NCBI GenBank assembly: GCA_045657945.1
Contig: JAZOUB010000015.1
Coordinates: 186,001-250,000 of the forward strand
Direction: 5' to 3'
Origin: HGM04593 sp045657945
Lineage (GTDB): Bacteria; Bacteroidota; Bacteroidia; Bacteroidales; Bacteroidaceae
Length of the DNA stretch: 64,000 nucleotides
Under the pieces are notes generated by a model. It was not told the origin of the DNA. It saw only the letters and a program-made list of their open reading frames with translations, and searched no databases. Position numbers and translations under genes: made by a program. Of the stretch, positions 32,980 to 42,588 are shown in pieces (position 1 is the stretch's first letter; each line of letters opens with the position of its first letter).

Positions 32980-33927
32980 ATGATTAAAAGTAGGATATGT
33001 GAACTGCTTGGGATAAAATATCCCATCTTTCAGGGTGGTATGGCATGGGTGGCCGACGCGTCACTAGCTGCAGCGGTTTCCAACGCCGGTGGTTTAGGTC
33101 TCATCTCTGCCATCAATGCCGGAACCGAGGCTGTGAGGACAGAGATTCGCAAATGCAAGGAGTTGACCGACAAACCTTTTGGTGTGAATATCATGTTGCA
33201 GGCACCAAATGCAGCAGAGATTGCCGAAATGATCGTTGAAGAGGGTGTCAAGATTGTGACGACAGGTGCCGGTTCACCTGCAAAATATCTGCCAATGTGG
33301 AAAGAACATGGCATTAAGGTTATTCCAGTGATTGCTTGCGTTGCCCACGCTGTAAAGATGCAGGCTGCCGGTGTTGATGCAATTGTTGCCGAGGGCGCCG
33401 AGTCGGGTGGTCACGTTGGTGAGTTGCACACAATGCCACTTATCCCTCAGATAGTCGATGCTGTAGATATTCCTGTTGTTGCAGCCGGCGGTATATGCGA
33501 TGGCCGTGGTGCTGCAGCCGCGTTCATGCTTGGTGCCGATGCCGTGCAGGTGGGTACCCGTTTCATTACAGCAACAGAGTGTAACGCGCATGAGAATTAT
33601 AAGGAGAAGCTTGTCAGTGCTACCGACATATCTACAATCGTTACCGGCAAGTCTCAGGGACATCCGGTTCGTTCATTGAAGACGCCATTCTCACGCACTT
33701 TTGCCAAGATGGAGGCCGACCCGAATGTAACTCCAGAGGAGATTCTTGCATTCGGCGGCGGTGCATTGCGCAAGGCTGTTCAGGATGGTGACATAGACGG
33801 CAGTTACATGGCCGGCGAGTGTGCAGGTCTGGTGAAGCAGGTTGAGCCTGCAGCTGCCATTGTCGAGGATATTATCCTTGGTGCGGAGAAGGTGATGAAA
33901 GAGGTAATAGCAAATAGAATCGGCTAA
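32980..33927 (+). CDS. fabK: FabK-like enoyl-ACP reductase II / nitronate monooxygenase family
   Basis: The 315-residue FMN-dependent TIM-barrel enzyme starts with ICELLGIKYPIFQGGMAWVADASLAAAVSNAGGLG. It has the active-site stretch AEGAESGGHVGE and the phosphate-binding GGICDGRGAAAAFMLGADAVQVGTRF. These are the hallmarks of FabK, which reduces enoyl-ACP in the last step of fatty-acid elongation. 2-nitropropane dioxygenases share the fold but usually lack the GGH(V/I)GE form. It is preceded by AAGGAG at 32973-32978, a strong Shine-Dalgarno sequence but only one base from the ATG, which is rare in this phylum. It is monocistronic. Confidence 0.88.
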   Translation: MIKSRICELLGIKYPIFQGGMAWVADASLAAAVSNAGGLGLISAINAGTEAVRTEIRKCKELTDKPFGVNIMLQAPNAAEIAEMIVEEGVKIVTTGAGSPAKYLPMWKEHGIKVIPVIACVAHAVKMQAAGVDAIVAEGAESGGHVGELHTMPLIPQIVDAVDIPVVAAGGICDGRGAAAAFMLGADAVQVGTRFITATECNAHENYKEKLVSATDISTIVTGKSQGHPVRSLKTPFSRTFAKMEADPNVTPEEILAFGGGALRKAVQDGDIDGSYMAGECAGLVKQVEPAAAIVEDIILGAEKVMKEVIANRIG

Positions 33928-33942
33928 TAACGGAAACGACTG

Positions 33943-33994
33943 ATAATATAACAAGGTGGTGGCTATTGTAATAGCCACCACCTTGTTATATTAT
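33943..33994. terminator. Bidirectional terminator between fabK and pepP
   Basis: A near-perfect inverted repeat of about 24-bp arms with almost no loop has a GC-rich centre (AAGGTGGTGGCTATT) and AT-rich ends that provide T-runs both ways. It lies 16 bp after fabK and 11 bp after the pepP stop. Confidence 0.9.
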
Positions 33995-34004
33995 TACTGT
34001 TGTT

Positions 34005-35396
34005 TTACTTGTTGCGTTCTGCCTCAATCTCCTCGGGTGACATTGGCTTGTATTTACCCAAGCGGCGTGCGCCGTCACCAAGTATGAGCCAATCCTCCTC
34101 GCCGCGCATTCCGCCGAATGTCTTCCAACTCTCGAGCTTGTCGTAGCAGATGAAATCGGTGAACTGCTTCTCGGCACGCCATTTGTCAATGAGGTCGGGG
34201 ATAAAGTAGATACCCGGCTCAACGGTGAACACGAAGCCAGGCTCCAAGGCCTTTGCAAGGCGCAGTGACTTCCAACCAAAGAGAGTGCTCTTTGTGCGTC
34301 CCTCCTCGTAACCTACATTCACTTCGCCGAAGTTCTCCATGTCGTGAACATCGAGTCCCATCATATGGCCAAGACCGTGAGGCAGGAACATACAGGTTGC
34401 ACCGGCAACTGATGCCTCAATAGGGTCGCCCTTCATAAGGCCTAAGTCAATCATGCCTTTGGCAATCTCTGTGAGCACAAGCTTGTGTACCTCGCGGTAT
34501 TCAATGCCCGGGCGAAGGCTTTCTGTTGCTGTGAGATGAGCACGGCGCAGGATGTTGCATATTATGCGCTGCTGCTCGGTAAAGTGTGTGCCCACAGGCA
34601 TGGTGGTGGTGAGGTCACCGGCATAGTGCATTGCGTTCTCGCAACCGCTGTCAAGCAACAGCATCTGTCCATCTTTCAATGGCGCTGTGCCATATGCGTG
34701 GTTGTGCAGTGTCTGGCCGTTGATGGTTGCGATGATGGGAAACGAGAGTCCGAAATTGTGCTTCTGTGCCTCGGCCTGGACAACTGCAACAATCTCAGCC
34801 TCTGTTGTTCCGGGGCGTACGGCACGCATTGCAGCGCAGTGCATGTCGACCGATACATTAACGGCCTCCTCAATCTGTGCAATCTCCTCCTCGCTCTTGT
34901 AGTTACGCTGCGAGATGATGGCCTTAACGAATTTCATTGATGCCTTGGCAGCCTGCTCGGCAGGGTTTATGCCAAGCAACTCCTGTAACCAAACCTGGTG
35001 CTCGCCACGGTAGGGGGGCAAGAAGTGGATCTCCTGTCCCTTTGCCTGTGCATTCTTTAGGTATGTGGCAAGGTTGGCCATAGGTTGTGTGAGTGTGATG
35101 CCCACACGCTCGCACTTCTCCTTGATAGTGGGCTGCACGCCTGTCCACACAATGGCGTCGATTGTAAGTTCATCGCCAAAGATTATCTCCTTGTCGTTGT
35201 CAATGTCAATGATTGCAGCAAGACCTTCGTAGTCCGATGCAAAGTAATATAGGAAGGAAGAGTCCTGGCGGAAGTGGTATGCGTTGTCGGCATAGTTCAT
35301 TCCGGTGAAGTTGTTACCCAGGAACAGCAGCAAGCCACTGCCAACCTTCTCCTTCAACGCCTGACGGCGTGCAATGTAAGTCTCTTTTGAAAACAT
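34005..35396 (-). CDS. pepP: Xaa-Pro aminopeptidase (aminopeptidase P, M24B)
   Basis: The 463-residue metallopeptidase removes N-terminal residues preceding proline. The N-terminal creatinase-like domain is about 1-175. The pita-bread catalytic domain has metal ligands in LLLDSGCENAMHYAGDLTTTMPVG (two Asp), HGLGHMMGLDVHD (His), TVEPGIY (Glu) and GMRGEEDWLI (Glu). Length is normal for the type with an N-terminal domain. It is the last gene of the operon that starts with metG, 22 bp after a glycosyltransferase gene. Confidence 0.95.
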   Translation of the reverse strand: MFSKETYIARRQALKEKVGSGLLLFLGNNFTGMNYADNAYHFRQDSSFLYYFASDYEGLAAIIDIDNDKEIIFGDELTIDAIVWTGVQPTIKEKCERVGITLTQPMANLATYLKNAQAKGQEIHFLPPYRGEHQVWLQELLGINPAEQAAKASMKFVKAIISQRNYKSEEEIAQIEEAVNVSVDMHCAAMRAVRPGTTEAEIVAVVQAEAQKHNFGLSFPIIATINGQTLHNHAYGTAPLKDGQMLLLDSGCENAMHYAGDLTTTMPVGTHFTEQQRIICNILRRAHLTATESLRPGIEYREVHKLVLTEIAKGMIDLGLMKGDPIEASVAGATCMFLPHGLGHMMGLDVHDMENFGEVNVGYEEGRTKSTLFGWKSLRLAKALEPGFVFTVEPGIYFIPDLIDKWRAEKQFTDFICYDKLESWKTFGGMRGEEDWLILGDGARRLGKYKPMSPEEIEAERNK

Positions 35397-35418
35397 GGTT
35401 ATAAGTTTTTAGTTTATT

Positions 35419-36162
35419 TCATCTCTTTATCACTGCGCGGATAACGAACCACAGATGGCGCCCCAACGTGGGCAAAAAGCCATAGTGCTTGCTCATTATC
35501 CGGAACCGTTCCTTCAACGAGGTGCGGTGGTTTTGCAAAGATAACCCATTCTGCAAATAATTCACTACCGTTGTGTTTACATTAACGAGTTTTTTTGCCT
35601 TTTTCATTACTTTAATGCACCAATCGACATCGCCCGATAGACGGTACTTAAGGTCATACATCGGGGCAATCTCTCGCTTGGCATAGAATGCCTGGTGGCA
35701 CACCATCATTCCGCTTTTGAAACTGCGCCATGTGAGTTGCTTTGGTGCCTGCAAGCGGCGCATTCTCACAAAGTTGCGAGCATTGTCAACCTCGGCAGTC
35801 TCGCCATAGAGTACATCGGGCAGTTCGTCCTCGGTAGCTGCGGCATTGGCAATGGTCTGCAGGGTGTCGGGGGCATAGAAGGCGTCACCGGCATTCAGGA
35901 AGCATAGGTAATCGCCTGTGGCAAGGGCAATGCCCTTGTTCATGGCGTCATAAAGTCCGTTGTCAGGTTCACTCACTATGTGTGCGAACTCAATGCCGCT
36001 TGTCTTTGCCTTTGCCACCGTGTCATCATTTGACCCACCGTCAATGAGCAGATACTCATAGTTGGTGTATGTCTGCGACAGCACGCTCTGCAACGTTGGT
36101 TCAATAACCGCTGCTGCATTGTAGGTTATTGTTATTATGGAGAACTTTGGGTGCTTGCTCAT
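35419..36162 (-). CDS. Glycosyltransferase family 2 (WcaA-like)
   Basis: The 247-residue GT-A enzyme has FSIITITYNAAAVIEPTLQSVLSQTY, then LIDGGSNDDT, SEPDNGLYDAMNKGIALATGDYLCFLNAGD (the DxD equivalent is NAGD) and a region beginning MVCHQAFYAKRE. This motif set is common in capsule and O-antigen loci. It lacks membrane helices apart from a weak C-terminal hydrophobic patch. It lies 4 bp after the YfhO-like gene. Sugar specificity is unknown. Confidence 0.88.
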   Translation of the reverse strand: MSKHPKFSIITITYNAAAVIEPTLQSVLSQTYTNYEYLLIDGGSNDDTVAKAKTSGIEFAHIVSEPDNGLYDAMNKGIALATGDYLCFLNAGDAFYAPDTLQTIANAAATEDELPDVLYGETAEVDNARNFVRMRRLQAPKQLTWRSFKSGMMVCHQAFYAKREIAPMYDLKYRLSGDVDWCIKVMKKAKKLVNVNTTVVNYLQNGLSLQNHRTSLKERFRIMSKHYGFLPTLGRHLWFVIRAVIKR

Positions 36163-36166
36163 GCCT

Positions 36167-38797
36167 TTACTTCTTTACTTTGCGGTATATACCAAAGCCA
36201 ATGGCACCAACAATTACAATCCATACAAGGATTGACATGTAGTGTGACCATTTGTGGCTCTCTATCATAAGCTCATCGACACACTTGAACTCAATGGTGT
36301 GTTCTCCGGCAGGGATTGGCAATGCACGCAGAATGTAGTTGGCACGGATTGGGGTTACCTCTACACCATCGATGTATGCTTTCCAGGTCTTGTAATAAAC
36401 ATCTGAGAATACTGCCAACTTGGGAGCACTACAATCGCTTTTGTAAATGATGTTGCCCGGGTTGCGGTACTTGGTAAGTTCGATTTCTCCCTTTGTATTG
36501 TTAATATATTGCGCATTGTTGGGCACATCCTTCAGCCACATCTTGTCAATATATGCAGTCAGTGTGTCAACATCTTCAATGGCTGCAATCTCCTCCTTGG
36601 CATTGTTTACCCAAGCGATATTGTCTACAAACCAGCAGTGACCAAAGGCTTTTGGGTTTACAATAACATCTTCGGGTTCTGTTCCGGTTATGAAATACTT
36701 GGTGTTGAGCATATTGACAACACGGGTGTTAATAAATAACATTTCGAAAATCTCTTCTCTAGTGAGCTTATATTCATATTGTATGTTGGCGATATTATCT
36801 TTGATATCTTTAATAAAATTTTTTTCAGCTTCAAGATACATATATAGATCTTGATATCTGGCCAATTTCGCAGGGCTATAGCCACCTATTGAGTTGTGAT
36901 AATATGATGTATATGCCTGATTGAATATATCACCTCGTGTATAATCAAGTACCCTGTATTTATTATCTCCCTCCAAATCGTGGATATGTTTGTCCGCTTC
37001 TGTCATAGGAATAGCTGTAGTTTCCTTCTTCGGCATGAACTTGTCATCATTTAGAAAACGTTGACATACTGGCCACATATCGAAGAGGAACAATGCGCCA
37101 AGTGCGACAATGAAATATATTTGCTTGAAGTTATATCTTGTGTATGCCCACATTAATACAACAGCTATAGAAATGAACCTAAATGAACGCCAAGCATCAC
37201 TGACAAGCATGCTCTTGCGATGTTTAATAAGCGCATCGATTAAATCGGGGGCGTCTATTGATGATTTGAAATCGAAGAAGATATCAGGCATAATAGCAAA
37301 AAGTAACGTAATACCGCCTGTAATTCCAAACGCGATATTCATGGCATTCATGGTTTTTTTCGCCTGAGTCTCATTCTCTTTTACAGATTCCATAAAGCGT
37401 TTTACAGCGAGTATTGCAAGCGTTGACATTGTGAGTGTTGTTACAACCAATGCCACAGATGGCGCACGGAACTTGTTGTAGAGAGGCATGTACTCAAAAA
37501 GGAAATTGTTTATCCAAGACATGTTTTTACCCCATGCAAGTATAAGTGAGAAAACTGTTGCACCAAGCAACCACCATTTTTCTGGTCCGCGTACAATGAT
37601 GAGTCCAAGTACAAAAAGGAAACAAACGATTGCTCCTGCATATACAGGGCCAGATGTTCCATCTTTGGCTTGTGGACCCCAATATGTGGGGCAGTTTGCG
37701 GCATCTGAATCAATGGCCTCCATTATCTGGCGGTTATTGTTGATGTGGCGTAATGCTTTGCTTTTGCTTACGCCTGGGTTATGCTTAACTAGCATGTCGG
37801 CATAGTCGTCAATCAAGTTGTTACGGTTGGCTTTGTATAGTTCACAGTCAGTGCCTACATTGTATCTTGATGCCGCACCATAAAGGTTGGGAACAAGCAG
37901 TGTAAAACTCTCGGCTTTACCGTAGCTCCATCTAAAAGCGTAATCGACATCAAGTCCCGATGCTTTCTCCCCGTCTTTCGCGGCAAGTTCAGAACCGCCA
38001 CGCATGGACGATTTTGCATAGTCGTTTGTCGGCAACAGGATACCTATAGCCGGCGCTATGGCCAAGACAGCAACAACTGCAAGGACTCCGGTTGCCTTAA
38101 AATAGTATTTGAGCCACTTCTCGCGGTAGGCGTATATGAAGTATACAACAGCTAAGATGAATATTGTGAGCAAGAGGTAGTAGCTTACTTGTTGGTGGCT
38201 CCAATAGACATTCAGACCTGTGAAAATCAGCGTAACCAGGCTACCAATTAGTAGTTTTCGCTTGTAGCAGAGTATGATACCGCCAATAACAGGAGCCATT
38301 GTGGCAATTACAAGGCTCTTGTTCATATGTCCGGCATCTATGATTATGAAGTTATACGACCCGAGTGTGTAGACTATTGAACCGGCTATACTGAGCCACG
38401 ATTTACAACCTAGTGCGAGTAGCAGTATATAACCACCGATGAATGTGAGGAATATACAACCTATATGTCTGTTCGATGCACCGAACACTCTGAGTGTTAT
38501 AACTTCACCAATAGGTTTGAATGCGTTGTCGGGCTGTGGCGAGTAGGTGTAGTTGCAGGGCATTCCCGAGAACATGGCGTTTGACCAGTAGCTGTATTCG
38601 CCGCTCTCCTCGTGATAGTCGCGCGCATCCTTTCCCCATCCCATTGAACCAATGGCATCATCTTGTCTGATGTCCTTGCCGTCGAGCACGGGGCTAAAAT
38701 AGATAAGTGTCAGTGTTAGGAAAATAAGCACGGCAATCACATGTGGTACAGCGCTTTTCCAGTTGAAATTCTTGCAAAAAGTCATCTTGTTCATCAT
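36167..38797 (-). CDS. YfhO-family multi-pass membrane protein, probable GT-C-type glycosyltransferase
   Basis: The 876-residue protein has about 12 or more helices in its first 600 residues, then a soluble region (about 610-840) and one C-terminal helix (about 850-870). The sequence start (HVIAVLIFLTLTLIYFSPVLDG), PTYWGPQAKDG, and the late KSDCSAPKLAVFSDVYYKTWKAYIDG are typical of Bacteroidota YfhO proteins. In Bacillus and Listeria YfhO relatives glycosylate lipoteichoic acid; here the role is presumably adding sugars outside the inner membrane. Two adjacent ATGs (38797 and 38794) are possible starts. It is flanked by glycosyltransferase genes at 1 and 4 bp. Confidence 0.85.
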   Translation of the reverse strand: MMNKMTFCKNFNWKSAVPHVIAVLIFLTLTLIYFSPVLDGKDIRQDDAIGSMGWGKDARDYHEESGEYSYWSNAMFSGMPCNYTYSPQPDNAFKPIGEVITLRVFGASNRHIGCIFLTFIGGYILLLALGCKSWLSIAGSIVYTLGSYNFIIIDAGHMNKSLVIATMAPVIGGIILCYKRKLLIGSLVTLIFTGLNVYWSHQQVSYYLLLTIFILAVVYFIYAYREKWLKYYFKATGVLAVVAVLAIAPAIGILLPTNDYAKSSMRGGSELAAKDGEKASGLDVDYAFRWSYGKAESFTLLVPNLYGAASRYNVGTDCELYKANRNNLIDDYADMLVKHNPGVSKSKALRHINNNRQIMEAIDSDAANCPTYWGPQAKDGTSGPVYAGAIVCFLFVLGLIIVRGPEKWWLLGATVFSLILAWGKNMSWINNFLFEYMPLYNKFRAPSVALVVTTLTMSTLAILAVKRFMESVKENETQAKKTMNAMNIAFGITGGITLLFAIMPDIFFDFKSSIDAPDLIDALIKHRKSMLVSDAWRSFRFISIAVVLMWAYTRYNFKQIYFIVALGALFLFDMWPVCQRFLNDDKFMPKKETTAIPMTEADKHIHDLEGDNKYRVLDYTRGDIFNQAYTSYYHNSIGGYSPAKLARYQDLYMYLEAEKNFIKDIKDNIANIQYEYKLTREEIFEMLFINTRVVNMLNTKYFITGTEPEDVIVNPKAFGHCWFVDNIAWVNNAKEEIAAIEDVDTLTAYIDKMWLKDVPNNAQYINNTKGEIELTKYRNPGNIIYKSDCSAPKLAVFSDVYYKTWKAYIDGVEVTPIRANYILRALPIPAGEHTIEFKCVDELMIESHKWSHYMSILVWIVIVGAIGFGIYRKVKK

Positions 38798-38798
38798 A

Positions 38799-40013
38799 TC
38801 ATTTTTTTATTATTTCCTTCAAGAGGTTGTACATGCGCTCCTCGTATTGTTCAAGAGTATAGTTGTCTCTTACGATTGTATGGGCGCTCTTTGCCTTCTG
38901 TTCAAACTCTTCAGTAGGCAATGATTCAAGTTCCAGCAGGGTTTGTTCAAAATCCTTGTATGTTGTGTTTGCTACACATATTCCACAATGTGCCAGTTCT
39001 ACGCCGGTTGCCTTGCTATAAACAGGCAGTAAGGCTTCATTTCCAAGTACATTGAGTACTGCAACTGCACCTCCTTCGGACACGGATGGGTTGAGAAGAA
39101 TACCACATTGTGACAGTATATGTGCATATTTTGCCGATTCGATATCAACAAAACCATGCAGATGTATATTGTCGCACGCTTTGATCTTTGGGGTATAATA
39201 GTTCCAGAAATCGGTCTCCAGGCGGCTGCCTCCGCATATATGGAGCGTGTATTCGGGATGTTCAACAGCAAAATCAATTGCAATATCCAACCCTTTATGT
39301 ATCATTCCGGAACTGCCGAACCACAGGATGCTTTTTCTGCACTTTGCAAAGTCCTTCTTGACCGGTGTCTTGATTGTCGGGAAATAGAAGGCCGGCAACC
39401 AATGGTATTTGCCTTTATGCTTATCCTCGTTTACGAATTTGCTGAATACATAACTGTCGCCTAAACAGATTACGGCATCGCTCAAGTTTGCCTCGTAGTA
39501 TGTTCTTACATCGCCCGGGACATAGCGGTTGGCGCTCAGCATCCACCTGTCGTGTCTGTCATGGAAATCCTTGTTACGCAATGCTGTTTCTCTGTAATTG
39601 AAGAATGTCTCTCCACCTACGGGGTAGAATATTTTCAGCGGCTTGACCTTTTCATCGGTAGAAAACGCTCCCATGAAGGCATTGCCGTTTATGCCAAAGA
39701 CAATATCATACTTGGAGTAGTCTATACCTGTTTTTGTGCGTGAAACACAGTCGACGCAATATCCAAGTTTGTCAAAGCACTTTGCTATTGTGTAGCATTC
39801 GGTGAGATTCGAGTGGTATTTTGGCAACTCTTTTTTGTCAAAAGCCTCGGGCAAATGGCACATCAGGACATGCTTGGAGTATTCCTTGTTGAATACATTC
39901 TTTTTGTATTTTTCGGTCAGCAACAGTTTTTGCAACCACGAGATAATGGTGTTTGCAAAGCGTCTTTTTGCTATTGGCAACAAGCGTCGTATTTCGGAAA
40001 AGCGTAATCTCAT
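38799..40013 (-). CDS. Glycosyltransferase, GT-B fold (GT1/GT4-like)
   Basis: The 404-residue protein has an N-terminal half with a variable acceptor domain. A C-terminal Rossmann half contains ILWFGSSGMIHKGLDIAIDFAVEHPEYTLHICGG, then HLHGFVDIESAKYAHILSQCGILLNPSVSEGGAVAVLNVLG, where the conserved SEGG replaces the usual EGFG/E(x7)E donor motif. No signal peptide or membrane helix is evident. It probably builds an exported surface polysaccharide with the neighbouring enzymes. It lies 9 bp after the next glycosyltransferase gene in transcription order. Confidence 0.8.
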   Translation of the reverse strand: MRLRFSEIRRLLPIAKRRFANTIISWLQKLLLTEKYKKNVFNKEYSKHVLMCHLPEAFDKKELPKYHSNLTECYTIAKCFDKLGYCVDCVSRTKTGIDYSKYDIVFGINGNAFMGAFSTDEKVKPLKIFYPVGGETFFNYRETALRNKDFHDRHDRWMLSANRYVPGDVRTYYEANLSDAVICLGDSYVFSKFVNEDKHKGKYHWLPAFYFPTIKTPVKKDFAKCRKSILWFGSSGMIHKGLDIAIDFAVEHPEYTLHICGGSRLETDFWNYYTPKIKACDNIHLHGFVDIESAKYAHILSQCGILLNPSVSEGGAVAVLNVLGNEALLPVYSKATGVELAHCGICVANTTYKDFEQTLLELESLPTEEFEQKAKSAHTIVRDNYTLEQYEERMYNLLKEIIKK

Positions 40014-40022
40014 GGCCTTTGG

Positions 40023-41111
40023 TTACAATTTACGGTAAACATTACATGTCTGCTCAACCATGCGTTCGAGCGAGAACTCCTTGCTGCGCAGTGCTCCTTT
40101 TTGGCGTAGTTCTTCGCGCAGGGTTGAACTTGCAAGTACCTCTTTCAAGGTGTCATGCATTGATTGTGCGTTGTTCGGATTAAAGAACATAGCCGCATCA
40201 CCGGCAACTTCGGGGAAACAACTGGCATTGCTCAAGCATACGGGGCAGTTGTTGTTGAAGGCTTCGAGAATGGGTATGCCGAAACCTTCATAGTGTGACG
40301 GGAATACAAAGCACAGTGCATGACGGTAGAGCGATACCATTTGTGCATCATTGGCCGATATATGCAGCAGGCGGTCGGCAATATTCCATCTTGCGAATAG
40401 TTTTTGCTCGGCGTGTGTAAAGGGACTGCCTGTACACACAATCTTCAATCCCGGGTCGAGATTAAAGATTGAGCGTATGGCCGATAGCCATGGCAGGAAG
40501 TTCTTGTAGCCCTTGCGCTCTCCCACATAAAGGACATAACGGTCGAAAAGAGGGGCGACAGCTTTGGCTACCGGTCGATAACCGTGGTGTACCACGCTTA
40601 TCTTTGACGGGTCTGTACCCAATAGCTCCACGATGTCGCGTTTTGTATTCTCGCTTACGGCAATGATGTGGTCGGCTTCGGCTATGAGAAGCTTTTTGTG
40701 CGGAATGGTACGGTCATATATGAGTACATCCTGGGGATACCGCTCAAATGTCATATCATGTATTGTCAGTACAAATGGTTTCTGTCGTTCTTTGACTGTT
40801 TCCAGAAAATATGGACTGAAATACGTTGGATGAAAAATATCGTAATCGTTGTGCTTGATTGCTTGCTTGGATACATAGTTGTTGGCCAAGGCATATATGC
40901 GGCGCTTGATACGATAGTTTTTCGGGAAGTTTATGGTTTTGTACTTGTGCCCGTAGGTCTCTGTGACATAATGGTTTTCGCAATATCTCATAGGTATGTC
41001 GGCAACAAATTCGTCGGCCGGCAGGTTGTACATTAGGTCGGCAAAGTATCTGGTTACACCTCCAAAACGCTGGAATGTGAACATCTGGTTGTCATACAAT
41101 ATCTTTTTCAT
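40023..41111 (-). CDS. Glycosyltransferase family 4 (mannosyltransferase-like)
   Basis: The 362-residue GT-B enzyme starts KILYDNQMFTFQRFGGVTRYFADL and has the donor-domain motifs VLYVGERKGYKNFLPWLSAI and CFVFPSHYEGFGIPILEAFNNNCPVCLSN. The E-G-F-G-x-P-x-L-E-A pattern is the classical retaining GT4 signature. The N-terminal GGVTRY stretch is common in mannosyltransferases that bind GDP-mannose, but the sugar is not proven. It lies 1 bp after the flippase gene. Confidence 0.88.
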   Translation of the reverse strand: MKKILYDNQMFTFQRFGGVTRYFADLMYNLPADEFVADIPMRYCENHYVTETYGHKYKTINFPKNYRIKRRIYALANNYVSKQAIKHNDYDIFHPTYFSPYFLETVKERQKPFVLTIHDMTFERYPQDVLIYDRTIPHKKLLIAEADHIIAVSENTKRDIVELLGTDPSKISVVHHGYRPVAKAVAPLFDRYVLYVGERKGYKNFLPWLSAIRSIFNLDPGLKIVCTGSPFTHAEQKLFARWNIADRLLHISANDAQMVSLYRHALCFVFPSHYEGFGIPILEAFNNNCPVCLSNASCFPEVAGDAAMFFNPNNAQSMHDTLKEVLASSTLREELRQKGALRSKEFSLERMVEQTCNVYRKL

Positions 41112-41112
41112 A

Positions 41113-42573
41113 TCACAGGTCTTTTTTTCGTTTGAACACGAAATTCACAATTTCGCTCAGTTCTTTGCTGCGCATAAGGTAATTGAAACCTATGTACAGC
41201 GTTGCAGCAATAGCAATTCTTGCTGCGAGTAATATGTATGGACTGGTTATGAAAGTTGTTGCAAAATATGTCGCAATCATTATAGTTGCAGCAGTCAGCA
41301 GATAGGGTAGTGTGTCGCTGACGAACATCTGTAATGTCAGTTTGATCTCCTTGTCGGCAAACCTATGCCATACTAGCAGCCACAGTGCATTGAATACGCA
41401 GTACGCAATTAGCATATTCTTTATGCCATAAGGGTGTAACAGCAATAGCATAGAGAGTGTAAGTACTCCTTGGACAATGGTGCACCACATGAATGTCCTT
41501 GCTTTTCCGCGGCTTACCAAAAGATTTGTCAGCATTGATTGGATAGGCATGAAGCCTCCCCAAATTGCAAGTATCTGCAACATCTCGGCGCTCTCCAGCC
41601 ATTTTTCGGTAATGACAATTATTATCAGTTCCTTTGATACAAGTGAAAGTCCGAACATCAGCGGGAATGCCACGAATGCCGTAAAACGAAGCATTTTGCG
41701 GAAAACTCGCAACTGGCGTTCGCTGTCATCTACCACCTTCGCTAGTACCGGCTGCGCAACAGCATTTACCATTCCGTTGACAATCTCTCCGCCCATATTG
41801 AACCATTCGGCCGATTTTGTGTAATTGCCTACATCTGTGCGCTTGTAGAACTTTCCAAGTATGAACGAGAAAATGTTCCAATTGAAGCGTTGGAACAGGT
41901 TGGTTATGAGCAGGCGGTAACTGAATGCAAAAAGATAGCGCAAAGGTGCGAAGTTTACCTTTAGGCTTGGACGCCATGGGGTGTAATACCAGCAAACAAC
42001 AGTGCGCACCAGTACATACACGATGCTCTGCGTGGCTATGCCCCAATAGGAGTTGCCATTCAGTGCCATGATTATACCTACAGTTCCACTTATGCTTATG
42101 GCAAGCATCAATGCAATCGACTTCTGCTTTACTTTCAGTTCGCGGAAAAGATAGGCCGACGGTGCTATTCCGAACCCGGCTACCACGAATCCCAGAAAGT
42201 TGTACCGCGCCAGGTCAACAAGAACAGGCTGGTTGAAAAAGTCGGCAATGAGCGGTGCGCAGAAGAAGAGCACTGCATACATCAGCACAGAAATGATGAT
42301 GTTGAACCAGAATACGGCATTATAATCATCGTGTGTCACTCTCTTGCGGTTGGCAATGGCGGCCACGAAACCGCTGTCCTGCAGTGAGCCTGCAATTGCG
42401 CTGAAAATGGCCAACATTCCAATGGGTCCGTAATCATCAGGGCTGAGGATGCGTGCAAGGTATACGCCGAACACAAGGCTCAACAACTGGCACACAGTGT
42501 TACTGAGACCGCCCCAAAGCATTCCCTTTGCGACGGTCTGTTTCAAACTGTGTGTAGTGTTCTCCTTTGTCAT
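41113..42573 (-). CDS. Polysaccharide flippase (Wzx/MOP family)
   Basis: The 486-residue protein has about 12-14 helices and starts LKQTVAKGMLWGGLSNTVCQLLSLVFGVYLARILSPDDYGPIGML, typical of the MOP exporter superfamily, polysaccharide-transport (PST) branch. It should flip a lipid-linked oligosaccharide from the cytoplasmic to the periplasmic face. The SLSxxL-like N-terminus and the long length fit the WzxC/TuaB-type subgroup. It lies 15 bp after metG and 1 bp before a glycosyltransferase gene. Confidence 0.9.
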   Translation of the reverse strand: MTKENTTHSLKQTVAKGMLWGGLSNTVCQLLSLVFGVYLARILSPDDYGPIGMLAIFSAIAGSLQDSGFVAAIANRKRVTHDDYNAVFWFNIIISVLMYAVLFFCAPLIADFFNQPVLVDLARYNFLGFVVAGFGIAPSAYLFRELKVKQKSIALMLAISISGTVGIIMALNGNSYWGIATQSIVYVLVRTVVCWYYTPWRPSLKVNFAPLRYLFAFSYRLLITNLFQRFNWNIFSFILGKFYKRTDVGNYTKSAEWFNMGGEIVNGMVNAVAQPVLAKVVDDSERQLRVFRKMLRFTAFVAFPLMFGLSLVSKELIIIVITEKWLESAEMLQILAIWGGFMPIQSMLTNLLVSRGKARTFMWCTIVQGVLTLSMLLLLHPYGIKNMLIAYCVFNALWLLVWHRFADKEIKLTLQMFVSDTLPYLLTAATIMIATYFATTFITSPYILLAARIAIAATLYIGFNYLMRSKELSEIVNFVFKRKKDL

Positions 42574-42588
42574 TCTATCTTTTTGCTG